From positions 180,678 to 244,677 of the forward strand of contig CAJUCQ010000070.1 of NCBI GenBank assembly GCA_910584905.1: 64,000 nucleotides of DNA, written 5' to 3'. Positions 1 through 8,533 of the stretch are shown piece after piece (the stretch's first letter is position 1; each line of letters begins with the position of its first letter). The translations under genes and the position numbers were made by a program. This stretch comes from an uncultured Muribaculaceae bacterium. GTDB lineage: Bacteria; Bacteroidota; Bacteroidia; Bacteroidales; Muribaculaceae. Below the pieces are notes generated by a model. It made no database searches. It was not told the origin of the DNA and was given only the letters and a program-made list of their open reading frames with translations.

Positions 1-417
1 AGGAGCATGCGCGACCTCTATGACTCGCACGGTAATATCATGCCTGACGAAGCTCGCATCTCCGGTCCGGGGTCGCTTCTGCGCCGCAGCGGGCTCGACG
101 AGCTGCCGCAACTATGGAATGTTCTGCGTGGCGAGATGAGCATCGTGGGGCCGCGTCCGCTTCTGCCGCATGATCTGAGCCGCGCCTCAGGGCGCGCCCT
201 CTCGCTTCGCCACAGCGTGCGCCCGGGTATCACGGGCTGGGTGCAGGTGAACGGGCGCAACTCGATTCCGTGGGAACGGAAGTTCGAGCTTGACGAATGG
301 TATGTGCGGCATATCAGTTTCGCGGTCGATGCTTCGATTGTGATGCGCACCTTCCGCGCGATGCTTCCGTCGTCGCAAAAAATCAAACATTTTCTCCACG
401 ACGAGCACGGAGGGTAA
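1..417 (+). CDS. Polyisoprenyl-phosphate sugar-1-phosphate transferase, C-terminal part (5' end outside window)
   Basis: This is the C-terminal part of a bacterial sugar transferase (WcaJ/PglC-type). These membrane enzymes move a sugar-1-phosphate from a nucleotide sugar to undecaprenyl phosphate and so start a surface glycan. The frame is open from base 1, and the first ATG (base 7) falls inside the family's conserved core, so the true start is upstream. Visible signature: LRRSGLDELPQLWNVL, then GEMSIVGPRPLLPHD, then RPGITGWVQVNGRN, the usual order of the catalytic core. The C-terminus ends about 40 residues after the last motif, as expected. The substrate cannot be told from this part. Confidence 0.9.
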   Translation, partial: RSMRDLYDSHGNIMPDEARISGPGSLLRRSGLDELPQLWNVLRGEMSIVGPRPLLPHDLSRASGRALSLRHSVRPGITGWVQVNGRNSIPWERKFELDEWYVRHISFAVDASIVMRTFRAMLPSSQKIKHFLHDEHGG

Positions 418-460
418 GGGCTTCGCGATTGTCTCCTGCGCTACTTAATGGCAGGATATA

Positions 461-489
461 CGCTCCGCGCGATGCACGGAGCGCTTTTT
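461..489 (+). terminator. Rho-independent terminator after the sugar transferase
   Basis: A 7-bp stem CGCTCCG (461-467) / CGGAGCG (477-483) with a 9-base loop is followed by CTTTTTG. It lies 43 bases after the stop codon and separates the glycan gene from the secreted-protein genes. Confidence 0.75.
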
Positions 490-533
490 GTCATATAATT
501 CGCAATAAAAAATTTACGTTTTTATGATTTTTC

Positions 534-564
534 TTTGCACGGTGACAATTTTTATCTATATTTG
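534..564 (+). promoter_or_regulatory. Bacteroidetes-type promoter for the 638 gene
   Basis: TTTG at 534-537 and TATATTTG at 557-564 are 19 bases apart. They match the -33 (TTTG) and -7 (TAnnTTTG) elements used by Bacteroidetes primary sigma factors. Transcription would start near 570, leaving an AT-rich leader of about 65 bases before the ATG at 638. Confidence 0.75.
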
Positions 565-637
565 CCACTGAATTCCAGACAAACCGTTCACGGCTAAAGT
601 CTGAGCGGACAATATCCATCATTTATCCATCAATTTT

Positions 638-2497
638 ATGAAAAAGCTTTTCACCCTTGTGTGCCTCACGCTCGCAGGGATGCTGGCGTCCGTCGCCTCG
701 GCGGCGCCAATCACCGTGACCTTCAACGTCGATAACCCGGAGCACGTGCTGCTTGAAATCGAGTACGCCGAGCAACCCCTGAGCGCCGGCGACAATGCAA
801 TCACCTTCGACGCCTATTCGTCGGTGCAGATCTCGGGCAAAAACGGCGCCGTGCTCGAATCCGTGACGGAGGAAAACGGGCTCTATTCACCGTCGATATG
901 GGACAACAAGGTGTCGATGTATCCCGGGGCCACGCTCGACGGGGCGCGGTTTATCATCGTGACCAAGGGCAGCGAAGACGTGCGCACGGCGTCGGTTGCC
1001 GTCAAGGTCGACGATGCCTCGGCAGTCAAGGCCGTCTTTGACGAGACGTCGTTCGAGGCAGTTCTCAGCGACGGAGAGAACATCGTGAAATACGATCCCG
1101 AGAAAGAAAAGACGCTTAAAATCTATTCGTCGGTGAGCGCGCAGGTGCCGCTCTACTCCGTGACGGTGGAGGGCGCGACAACCGGGGCTGTGAGCCGGCG
1201 CGGCAACGTCTACTTCGTCAGCCTGCCCTGCGACGGGACGGTGAATATCGCCAGCCGCTTCCCGGAGAAGGACTGCACGGTGGCTTTCAGCTTCGCTGAC
1301 GACGGCGCCGCATTCGTGAAGAAGGTGACCCTTAACACCGCCGACGGCGAGGAGCTTGACATCAGCGAGGGCAGCGCGACGGTAAGCGCCGGAAGCGTGC
1401 TCTACATCCACGGCGACAACGAAAACTACCTCCTGACGTCGTACAAGGTCGACGGTTACGATGCCGACTTCACGACGCCTCAGCGCCTGATTGTGCGCGA
1501 CGCCGACGTCAACGTGAGCATCGCGGCTGTGCGCTATCGCCGCTACTCGGTGACAGTCACGGTCGACAACCCCGAGGCTCTGACCGCCCGCCACGGCTCT
1601 ACGCTCTATCCGGGTGCTGTCATCGACCTCAAGACCGGAGCCAACACGGTTGAAGTGACCGAAAACATGAACAGCCTCCTGTTCGAGCCGTCCGATTCGC
1701 GCAACTACAAGATTGCATCGGCATCAGTCAACGGCATCGCCGTCGAGCCGAACTACGACGGCAAAGTGCAGATTGCCGACCTCGCCGACGGCGACAAAAT
1801 CATCGTCACGACCGAGGCTATCGTGCGCAATCTCCACGCCGTTGTCTACCTCGACAATGCCGCCGAGAACCTGTGGACGCTCAAGGATGCCTTCGGCAAC
1901 GAGATTGAGCTGACGACGGGCTACAACCACCTCATGCTCTGCGCCGAGGATAACCCCCTCACGCTCTGCGACGGCTACGGCATGCCCTACGTCTATGCCA
2001 ACGACGAACCCGTGGCGTCGAACGGCAGCTTCTTCAGCAAATCCTATAAATTCAGCCTCTCGGAAGGGGGCGTGGCCAAGATTTACGTCGACACCGACGA
2101 CGAACCCGCCTTCCACGCGCTGACTTTCTCGGAAGAGGGCTTTGACGCCGTCGATGTCCTCGCCGACGAAATCCGTCCCGTCACCGACCGCGCAGGCTAC
2201 GAAGTGCTTGCCGGAACAAAGGTGGAAATCACCCCCAAGGAGGGCAACAGCGTGAGCGTGCGGCTTGACGACACCGACCTCGAAAGTGCCGACGGCAAAT
2301 ACTCCTTCGTCGTAAGCGGCCCCCACAACATCGTCCTTACCCGCGAGGGCACCTCGGGCATAACCGGCATCGAGGCTCCGGCGGCGGCTCCGGCGGCAAT
2401 CTACAACCTTCAGGGCATGCGCATCAAAGCTGCAAGCACCGCCGACCTGCCCGCAGGGCTTTATATCATCGACGGCGTAAAGACACTTGTAAAATAA
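638..2497 (+). CDS. Secreted beta-repeat protein with a short C-terminal tail motif
   Basis: 619 residues, function not recognised. It has a Sec signal peptide (MKKLFTLVCL..., cleavage near residue 22 after ASA). The rest is rich in beta-type segments in tandem modules: the phrase VDNPE recurs near residues 30 and 308, each followed by a similar SVQISG/SLLFEPS-type stretch. The last 32 residues read IYNLQGMRIK ... LPAGLYIIDG ... LVK. This is a short form of the C-terminal motif common on exported Bacteroidales proteins and resembles the end of type IX secretion sorting domains. No catalytic motif is visible. It sits 23 bases upstream of another secreted protein and probably shares its promoter. 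A surface or extracellular location is inferred. Confidence 0.75.
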   Translation: MKKLFTLVCLTLAGMLASVASAAPITVTFNVDNPEHVLLEIEYAEQPLSAGDNAITFDAYSSVQISGKNGAVLESVTEENGLYSPSIWDNKVSMYPGATLDGARFIIVTKGSEDVRTASVAVKVDDASAVKAVFDETSFEAVLSDGENIVKYDPEKEKTLKIYSSVSAQVPLYSVTVEGATTGAVSRRGNVYFVSLPCDGTVNIASRFPEKDCTVAFSFADDGAAFVKKVTLNTADGEELDISEGSATVSAGSVLYIHGDNENYLLTSYKVDGYDADFTTPQRLIVRDADVNVSIAAVRYRRYSVTVTVDNPEALTARHGSTLYPGAVIDLKTGANTVEVTENMNSLLFEPSDSRNYKIASASVNGIAVEPNYDGKVQIADLADGDKIIVTTEAIVRNLHAVVYLDNAAENLWTLKDAFGNEIELTTGYNHLMLCAEDNPLTLCDGYGMPYVYANDEPVASNGSFFSKSYKFSLSEGGVAKIYVDTDDEPAFHALTFSEEGFDAVDVLADEIRPVTDRAGYEVLAGTKVEITPKEGNSVSVRLDDTDLESADGKYSFVVSGPHNIVLTREGTSGITGIEAPAAAPAAIYNLQGMRIKAASTADLPAGLYIIDGVKTLVK

Positions 2498-2520
2498 ATC
2501 CATCAAGAGCCTTATCAGTA

Positions 2521-4839
2521 ATGAAAGCAATCCATATAGCCCTATCGGGCGCACTCGCCCTTGGCGCGCTCGCCGCCACGGCCTCTCCTCATTCGCTTCT
2601 GAGCCCTCTCGCCCGCCCGGCGTCCCTCGCCGCGGCCGCAACGCAAGCCGACGGATACGTGCTCCTGACTGAAGACTTCTCAAAAATGAGCGCCGGGAGC
2701 GAAAGCACTCCTGACGGCACCTACATCGCCGACAAGCGCACCGGTGCAATCCCCTCGACCTACACCTCCACTCCGGGCTGGAGCGGCGCCGCCGTGTATC
2801 AGGCCGGTGGGGCATGCGCTATCCTCAAAGGCAAGTTCTCCGACGGCATGGGAGGAATAAGCGAGGAAACGGGCTTCCTGCGCACGCCTCAGGGGGCATA
2901 CGCCGGCAAGCTGACACTCACGCTGCGCGCACGCCTTCTCAAAACCGACAAGAGTAGCGACAAGATGGACATCGCCCTACTCGACGACAACGGGCGGCTT
3001 GAAAGCACGAGCATAGACGTCACGCCGGAATGGCGCACCTACACGGTGGAACTCTCCAAGGGCAAGTTCTCCGGCTGTCTTATTCAGCTGGCGATGCTGA
3101 ACGAGGAAGTGCTCGTCGACGACATCACGGTGACATCCGTGCAGACGTCGATTCCCGCACCGCAAGCCACAGCGGCCACGGCCTACACCACCGACGGCTT
3201 CACCGCCAACTGGCTGGCGGCCGAGCAGGCCGAGAGCTATCTGCTGACCGTCTACGAAAAGAAGGTGGCAGAGGCAATCGTCATCGAGGACTTCGATAAT
3301 CTCAACATCCTCTCCGGAACGCAAAAGCTCGACAAGAACGACCCGGGTTTCAGCGAGGGGTGGACGGTAGCCTACGGGCTGACGCGCAACGCCGACCACG
3401 TGTCGGACCTCGGCTATGAAGGGTCTACGGGCATGATATTCCGGGCCACGGGCGAGGGCTTCGTCACGCCGGAGTTCGACCGTCCGATTCTCGACTTCTC
3501 GTTCTACGCGGCGCATCCCTCGGGCGAAGAATGCCTCAGCACGCTTACGGTGAGTGTGCTCGTCGACGGACAATGGGGCGCTCTGGGCAACTACGACATC
3601 GAGCGCATCTCCAAAGACGGTGAAATCATCCGCCTGTCGTCCAACTTCCCGGAAGGCGTCAAGGCCGTGCAGGTCTACTTTCGCAAAAACGAGCAGAACG
3701 ATGCGGGCAAGGACGTAAGCATCGTCGTCGACCACATCCGCATCATGACAGACCCCGAACCCGTCGCATTCATCACCGACCGCCCGGTGGAGGGATGCAG
3801 CGCGGTTGTGTCGGGGCTTGACCCGCTGAAAGACTATTCGTACACGGTTAAATCCGTCAACGAGGCTTTCTCCTCGGAAGAGTCGAACGAAGTCACAGCC
3901 AGCGGCCTCGTCTCTCCCCGCCTCACCGGGGGCGAGGGCATCAGCGCCGACGGCTACACGGCCGCATGGGAAGCATCGCCCAAGGCCGAAGGCTACGTCG
4001 TGAGCAACTACCGCGTCTACACCGTGAATGAAGAGCAGGAAAACGTGAAAATCCTCTACGAGGACTTCAGCAAAGTGACCGAAGGCACAATCGACGCTCC
4101 CGTCGGGCTATACAACATGGTCAACCCGCGCGCTCTCGATGAGTACACGCTCAACCCCGGATGGTACGGGCTTGCGACCTATCTCGTCAACGGAATGATG
4201 GGCACACGCTCTTACATGGGTATTCAGGGCATCATCCAGACACCGGCGCTTGACCTCAGCGGCAACGGCGGCGCATTCACCGTGCGCGTGAAGGTGACAG
4301 GCGACTCCGACGCCACGGACGAAAAGCTCGTGGTGCAGGCTGGAATGGAAGAATATCTCGCCTTCCCCATCAAGCCCGAAGAGAGCGTTGAGCTCCGCTA
4401 CACCTTTGAATGCGGCACGGCGGGAATGCCTCTTGCGTTCTATTCGTACAACGGCTATCCGTTCTATATCGACGAAATCAGCGTGACGCAGACGCTCCCC
4501 AAGGGCAGCAAGGTCTACAATGAGGTCGAGAACCGTCGCCTTGATGATGCTTCGCAACTTTCGGCCACGTTCACGGGGCTGACGGCAGGGCCTTCGGAGA
4601 GCTATGCCTACCGCGTGTTCGCCTACCGCGATTTCATGGGTTCGAGGGTCTACTCCGTCTCGGACAAGGCCCATGAAGTGTATCTCACCTCGGGCATTAC
4701 AGCCCCTGAAGCCGCTCCGGCCGACGGGCCCGCGCGCTACTGGCGCATTGACGGCACAGCCGTTGACAGCGAGCCGACCGCTCCGGGCATATACATACGC
4801 CGAAGCGCGTCGAAGGCCGAGAAAGTGGTGATTCGCTGA
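2521..4839 (+). CDS. Secreted multidomain protein with duplicated jelly-roll-like and FN3-like modules
   Basis: 772 residues with a signal peptide in about the first 21 residues. A roughly 160-residue module beginning with an EDFSK motif (residues 50-205) appears again near 505-685; both copies carry EDFSK...G...Y and a PGWxG motif. Between and after them are fibronectin-III-like stretches: APQATAATAYTTDGFTANW near 210 and ISADGYTAAWEASPKAEGY near 475. The layout resembles choice-of-anchor/FN3 proteins that bind glycans or other surface ligands; binding is inference. The C-terminus (YWRIDG ... PGIYIRR ... KVVIR) is a divergent copy of the tail seen in the upstream gene. A strong terminator follows. 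Confidence 0.75.
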   Translation: MKAIHIALSGALALGALAATASPHSLLSPLARPASLAAAATQADGYVLLTEDFSKMSAGSESTPDGTYIADKRTGAIPSTYTSTPGWSGAAVYQAGGACAILKGKFSDGMGGISEETGFLRTPQGAYAGKLTLTLRARLLKTDKSSDKMDIALLDDNGRLESTSIDVTPEWRTYTVELSKGKFSGCLIQLAMLNEEVLVDDITVTSVQTSIPAPQATAATAYTTDGFTANWLAAEQAESYLLTVYEKKVAEAIVIEDFDNLNILSGTQKLDKNDPGFSEGWTVAYGLTRNADHVSDLGYEGSTGMIFRATGEGFVTPEFDRPILDFSFYAAHPSGEECLSTLTVSVLVDGQWGALGNYDIERISKDGEIIRLSSNFPEGVKAVQVYFRKNEQNDAGKDVSIVVDHIRIMTDPEPVAFITDRPVEGCSAVVSGLDPLKDYSYTVKSVNEAFSSEESNEVTASGLVSPRLTGGEGISADGYTAAWEASPKAEGYVVSNYRVYTVNEEQENVKILYEDFSKVTEGTIDAPVGLYNMVNPRALDEYTLNPGWYGLATYLVNGMMGTRSYMGIQGIIQTPALDLSGNGGAFTVRVKVTGDSDATDEKLVVQAGMEEYLAFPIKPEESVELRYTFECGTAGMPLAFYSYNGYPFYIDEISVTQTLPKGSKVYNEVENRRLDDASQLSATFTGLTAGPSESYAYRVFAYRDFMGSRVYSVSDKAHEVYLTSGITAPEAAPADGPARYWRIDGTAVDSEPTAPGIYIRRSASKAEKVVIR

Positions 4840-4866
4840 GGCTTCGCCGCACGCACATAATCAAGA

Positions 4867-4903
4867 GACCGTGTCGAATAGAATTCATTCGACACGGTCT
4901 TTT
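4867..4903 (+). terminator. Strong hairpin terminator after the secreted-protein pair
   Basis: A perfect 13-bp stem (4867-4879 and 4887-4899) encloses a 7-base loop and is followed by TTTT. It ends the 638-4839 transcription unit. The 116 bases between it and the converging gene (4904-5019) show nothing recognisable. Confidence 0.85.
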
Positions 4904-5019
4904 GCTGTGGTAGACGCTTTCTGCGGACGCTCGTACATTTCGTTTGTAATCAATTGTTTATGCACTGCTTCACTCCGCCACAACCGCCCGACTGGCTGAC
5001 GCGGCGTGTTCCCTTGGGT

Positions 5020-6327
5020 TTATTTTGCGGGGCGCGGGAAGCGGAATATCACCGAGAGGGTGAGCATGACGGCGAGGGCGAGGGGATAGTAGAGATAGGG
5101 GATGGCGGCCACGGGCGAAATCCCTGCAAGGGATGCGGCCAGAAGAGCCTGCGCGCCGTAGGGGATAAGACACTGGACCACGCACGAGGCCGAGTCGAGC
5201 AGCGAAGCGGCTTTCTGCGCCATGACGCCGTAGCGGTCGGAAATCTTACGGGCGATAGGACCGACAGTGATGATTGCGACGGTGTTGTTGGCGGTGCATA
5301 GGTTCACGATACCGACGAGAGCCGAAATGGCGGCCTGCGCGCCGCGGGGTCCGTGGACAAAGCGGGTGAGATGGTTGAGGATGAAGTCGATGCCGCCTCG
5401 GTCGCGGATGATTCCGAGCATCCCGGCGGCGAGAAGGGTAACAACGATGAGCGCGCCCATCGAGTCTATTCCGGAGCCCATGCTTCCGGCCATGTCTATG
5501 AGCTCATATCCGTCGCACAGCCCTGCGGTGATGGCGGATGCGAGTCCGATTACCAGCGTGACAAGGACGTTAACGCCGAATGCGGCGGCTATAATCACAA
5601 TCACATAGGGGAGCATGAGCCATGCCGGACCCGAGGCGTCGCGCGGGGGAATCTGCCCGGCGTCGCTTCCGAGAGCGATATATACGCCCAAGGTGACGAG
5701 TGCGGCCGGGAGTGCAATCCAAAGATTGGCCTTGAACTTGTCGGACATGGCGCATCCCTGCGAGCGCGTCGAGGCGATTGTGGTGTCGGATATAAACGAG
5801 AGGTTGTCGCCGAAAAAAGCTCCGCCGAGCACACCGGCCACAAAAAATCCCGGCTCGCCGCCGGAGGCCACGGCTATTTCCGCGGCGAGGGGCGTGAGGG
5901 CCACGACGGTTCCCACGGATGTGCCTATCGCAAGCGAGATGAAGCAAGAGGCGAAGAAGAGCGTAGGCACGACAAAACGGGCCGGAAAAATCTTTAGCGT
6001 GAGGTCTACCGTGGCGTCGACGGCACCTATTTCCTTTGCCACTCCGGCGAAAGCTCCGGCCATCACGAAGACCCATATCATATAGAGAATATTTGAATGG
6101 CCTGCAGAGCGCGAGAAAAGCTCTATACGCTCGCGCAAAGGCTTTCCGCGGCATATCCCTACAGCCCACACCGAAGCGGCCGCGAGAGCCACGGAAACGG
6201 GCATTTTATAGAAGTCGCCGATATAGACTGAGACAGCCACATACGACAGGAGGAAAACCGCCATAGGCGACAGGGCGAGCAACCCTTGGCGGCGCGAGAC
6301 CGCCCGGGAGGATTCGTCGCAACACAT
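5020..6327 (-). CDS. nhaC: NhaC-family Na+/H+ antiporter
   Basis: 435-residue inner-membrane protein with about ten or more hydrophobic segments. The region near residues 155-190 (GGAFFGDNLSFISDTTIAST) is diagnostic of NhaC-type antiporters, and NLCTANNTVAIITVGPIAR in the C-terminal half is also typical of the fold. The expected role is to expel Na+ in exchange for H+, or to exchange an organic acid as some NhaC homologues do; the substrate is not shown by the sequence. It is the last gene of the long minus-strand run, 16 bases after the carbonic anhydrase. That pairing suggests a shared role in pH or CO2/bicarbonate handling (inference). I see no hairpin after the stop. Confidence 0.9.
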   Translation of the reverse strand: MCCDESSRAVSRRQGLLALSPMAVFLLSYVAVSVYIGDFYKMPVSVALAAASVWAVGICRGKPLRERIELFSRSAGHSNILYMIWVFVMAGAFAGVAKEIGAVDATVDLTLKIFPARFVVPTLFFASCFISLAIGTSVGTVVALTPLAAEIAVASGGEPGFFVAGVLGGAFFGDNLSFISDTTIASTRSQGCAMSDKFKANLWIALPAALVTLGVYIALGSDAGQIPPRDASGPAWLMLPYVIVIIAAAFGVNVLVTLVIGLASAITAGLCDGYELIDMAGSMGSGIDSMGALIVVTLLAAGMLGIIRDRGGIDFILNHLTRFVHGPRGAQAAISALVGIVNLCTANNTVAIITVGPIARKISDRYGVMAQKAASLLDSASCVVQCLIPYGAQALLAASLAGISPVAAIPYLYYPLALAVMLTLSVIFRFPRPAK

Positions 6328-6343
6328 AAGTCAGGACAGCGAA

Positions 6344-6883
6344 TCAGAGCGCGCGGAGCTCGCCGGTGACAGAATCCATGATATATCCCGCGGTGCGGAC
6401 GTCGGCGGGCATGAGCGGATGGCGGGCGATGAGGTCGACCGTCTCGCGGACGGCCTCGTCGGCTTCGTCGAAGCCGTGGAGCCAGCTGTCGAGGTCTATT
6501 CCGCAGTGGCGCATCAGGGATATGTGTTCGTCGGAAATGCCACGCTCGCGCATGAGGTCGAGCATCTCGGCGGCGTTCATACCCTGCACGCCGCAACCGG
6601 TGTGCCCGATGACCATAATTTCGTTAACGCCGAGCTCGTAGACGGCCACAAGGAGCGAACGCATGGTCGAGTCGAAGGGGTTTGTGATTGTGGCTCCGGC
6701 GTTTTTGATAATCTTCACGTCGCCGTTGCGGAATCCGAGGGCGGCGGGGAGCATTTCGACGAGGCGTGTGTCCATGCAGGTCACGATGGCTATGCGCTTG
6801 TCGGGGTATTTTGAGGTAATGAACTTCTCATAGCCTTTCGAGGCCACGAAGTCGCGGTTGAATTTGAGTATTTCGTCAATCAT
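6344..6883 (-). CDS. Beta-class carbonic anhydrase
   Basis: 179 residues, a compact beta-carbonic anhydrase that interconverts CO2 and bicarbonate. The zinc-site motifs are present: CMDTR with Cys36, Asp38 and Arg40, then IGHTGCG with His94 and Cys97. NAGATITNPFDSTMRSL matches the conserved NAG motif between them. No signal peptide is seen, so the enzyme should be cytoplasmic. It lies between a YifB ATPase (72 bases upstream) and an NhaC antiporter (16 bases downstream), all on one strand. The ATG at 6881-6883 gives a normal start for the family. Confidence 0.93.
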   Translation of the reverse strand: MIDEILKFNRDFVASKGYEKFITSKYPDKRIAIVTCMDTRLVEMLPAALGFRNGDVKIIKNAGATITNPFDSTMRSLLVAVYELGVNEIMVIGHTGCGVQGMNAAEMLDLMRERGISDEHISLMRHCGIDLDSWLHGFDEADEAVRETVDLIARHPLMPADVRTAGYIMDSVTGELRAL

Positions 6884-6955
6884 CGTATGTGTGTATTATG
6901 TGTAAGAATCGGAGGGGTGTGGCGGATGGGGTGTGGTCCGCCGCGGGGCGCGCGT

Positions 6956-8515
6956 CTACGCGAGCGGGCCGCCGGGGCGCGTGCCCCACGTGGAGCGGTC
7001 GAGCGTGCGGTAGCCGACGGCCTCGGATATGTGGCGGGGCATGATGGCATCGGAGGCGTCGAGGTCGGCAATGGTGCGGGCCACCTTGAGTATGCGGTCG
7101 TAGGCTCGTGCGCTCATGTCGTATTTCACTATCGCCTTTTTGAGTATTGCCTCTGCCTGAGGGTCGAGGCGGCAGTGGGCGGCCATGAGGCGCGAGGTCA
7201 TCTGCGCGTTGCAGTGGATTTGAGGCTCGGAGGCGAATCGTCGGGCCTGTATGTCGCGAGCGGCGACTACGCGGGCGCGGATGTCGGCGCTGGCCTCTCC
7301 GGCGGGTCCTGAGGTGAGTTCGTCGATTTCGACGGGCAGGATTTCGACCTGAATGTCGATGCGGTCGAGGAGCGGGCCGGATATTCGACCGAGATATTTC
7401 GCTACCTGCCCGGCATGGCACGTACACTCCCTGCGGGGATGGTTGTAGTATCCGCACGGGCATGGATTCATTGAAGCGACGAGCATGAACGAGGCCGGAT
7501 AATCGACCGAATAGCGTGCTCGCGACACACTGATGTGCCGGTCCTCAAGAGGCTGGCGCAGGACTTCGAGCACCGTGCGCGGGAACTCCGGGAACTCGTC
7601 GAGGAACAGGACGCCGTTGTGCGCGAGAGAAATCTCACCGGGGAGCGGATTCGAACCGCCGCCGACCATAGCCACGGGGGAGACCGTGTGGTGGGGCGAG
7701 CGGAACGGACGCGCCGTCATCAGACGCGAGCCTCGGCGCAGCTTCCCGGCCACGGAGTGGATTTTCGTTGTTTCGAGAGCCTCGCCGAGCGAGAGGGGAG
7801 GCATAATCGAGGGCAGGCGCTTGGCCATCATTGATTTTCCCGAGCCGGGAGGACCGATGAGAATGATGTTGTGGCCTCCGGCGCATGCCACTTCAAAGGC
7901 ACGTTTTACGTTTTCCTGTCCCCTGACGTCCGAGAAATCGCAGTCGAAGAACTGCGCTCCGGCGGCAAATTCGGCACGCGTGTCGACCACCACCGGCTGA
8001 AGCGGCGCCTTTCCCGTGAGGTGTCCGACGACCTCGGCGAGCGTCGATGCGCCGAAAACATCGAGGCGGTTTACGACGGCAGCCTCCGTGGCGTTCGCCG
8101 CCGGGACAATCATGCCTTTGAACCCTCGTGCGCGGGCCTCGATGGCCATAGGGAGGACACCGCGGACGGGCATGATACTGCCGTCGAGCGAAAGTTCGCC
8201 CATGACCACGTATTCCGCGAGCACTGAAGCGTCGACTTTCTCGGCGGCGGCGAGCATGCTGAGGGCAATCGTGAGGTCGTAGGCTGCGCCTTCCTTGCGG
8301 ACGTCGGCGGGGGCCATGTTGATGGTGACGCTTTTACGCGGCATCTCGAATCCGCTTTGCGCAAGAGCCGAGCGCACGCGCTCGTGGCTTTCGCGGACGG
8401 CGGTGTCCGGGAGGCCGACGATGCAATATCTGAAACCGCGGTCGAGAACGGTCTCGACCGTAACGATGATTGCATCAATGCCGCTTACGGCGGCGCCGTA
8501 GGTCTTTACAAGCAT
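6956..8515 (-). CDS. YifB/ComM-family Mg-chelatase-like AAA+ ATPase
   Basis: 519 residues. The N-terminal Lon-protease-like domain (about 1-170) carries IVGLPDTAVRESHERVRSAL. The Mg-chelatase-like ATPase core follows, with Walker A GPPGSGKS (221-228) and a Walker B-like GVLFLDEFPEF. A cysteine cluster, NPCPCGYYNHP...CTC (around 350-370), is typical of the family. ComM relatives are ring helicases that help branch migration in natural transformation; whether this holds here is unknown. Length is usual for the family. It starts 18 bases after the LtaS-like gene, so co-transcription is likely. Confidence 0.93.
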   Translation of the reverse strand: MLVKTYGAAVSGIDAIIVTVETVLDRGFRYCIVGLPDTAVRESHERVRSALAQSGFEMPRKSVTINMAPADVRKEGAAYDLTIALSMLAAAEKVDASVLAEYVVMGELSLDGSIMPVRGVLPMAIEARARGFKGMIVPAANATEAAVVNRLDVFGASTLAEVVGHLTGKAPLQPVVVDTRAEFAAGAQFFDCDFSDVRGQENVKRAFEVACAGGHNIILIGPPGSGKSMMAKRLPSIMPPLSLGEALETTKIHSVAGKLRRGSRLMTARPFRSPHHTVSPVAMVGGGSNPLPGEISLAHNGVLFLDEFPEFPRTVLEVLRQPLEDRHISVSRARYSVDYPASFMLVASMNPCPCGYYNHPRRECTCHAGQVAKYLGRISGPLLDRIDIQVEILPVEIDELTSGPAGEASADIRARVVAARDIQARRFASEPQIHCNAQMTSRLMAAHCRLDPQAEAILKKAIVKYDMSARAYDRILKVARTIADLDASDAIMPRHISEAVGYRTLDRSTWGTRPGGPLA

Positions 8516-8533
8516 GGCCTGATGAGTGGGGGG

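Noticed and set aside
623..631. TTATCCATC as a DnaA box
   Set aside because: Single, 7 of 9 matches, and in the leader of the 638 gene without neighbours.
6985..7000. CACGTG at 6987 as a second parS
   Set aside because: It lies in the YifB coding region and four of the ten flanking bases differ from the consensus.
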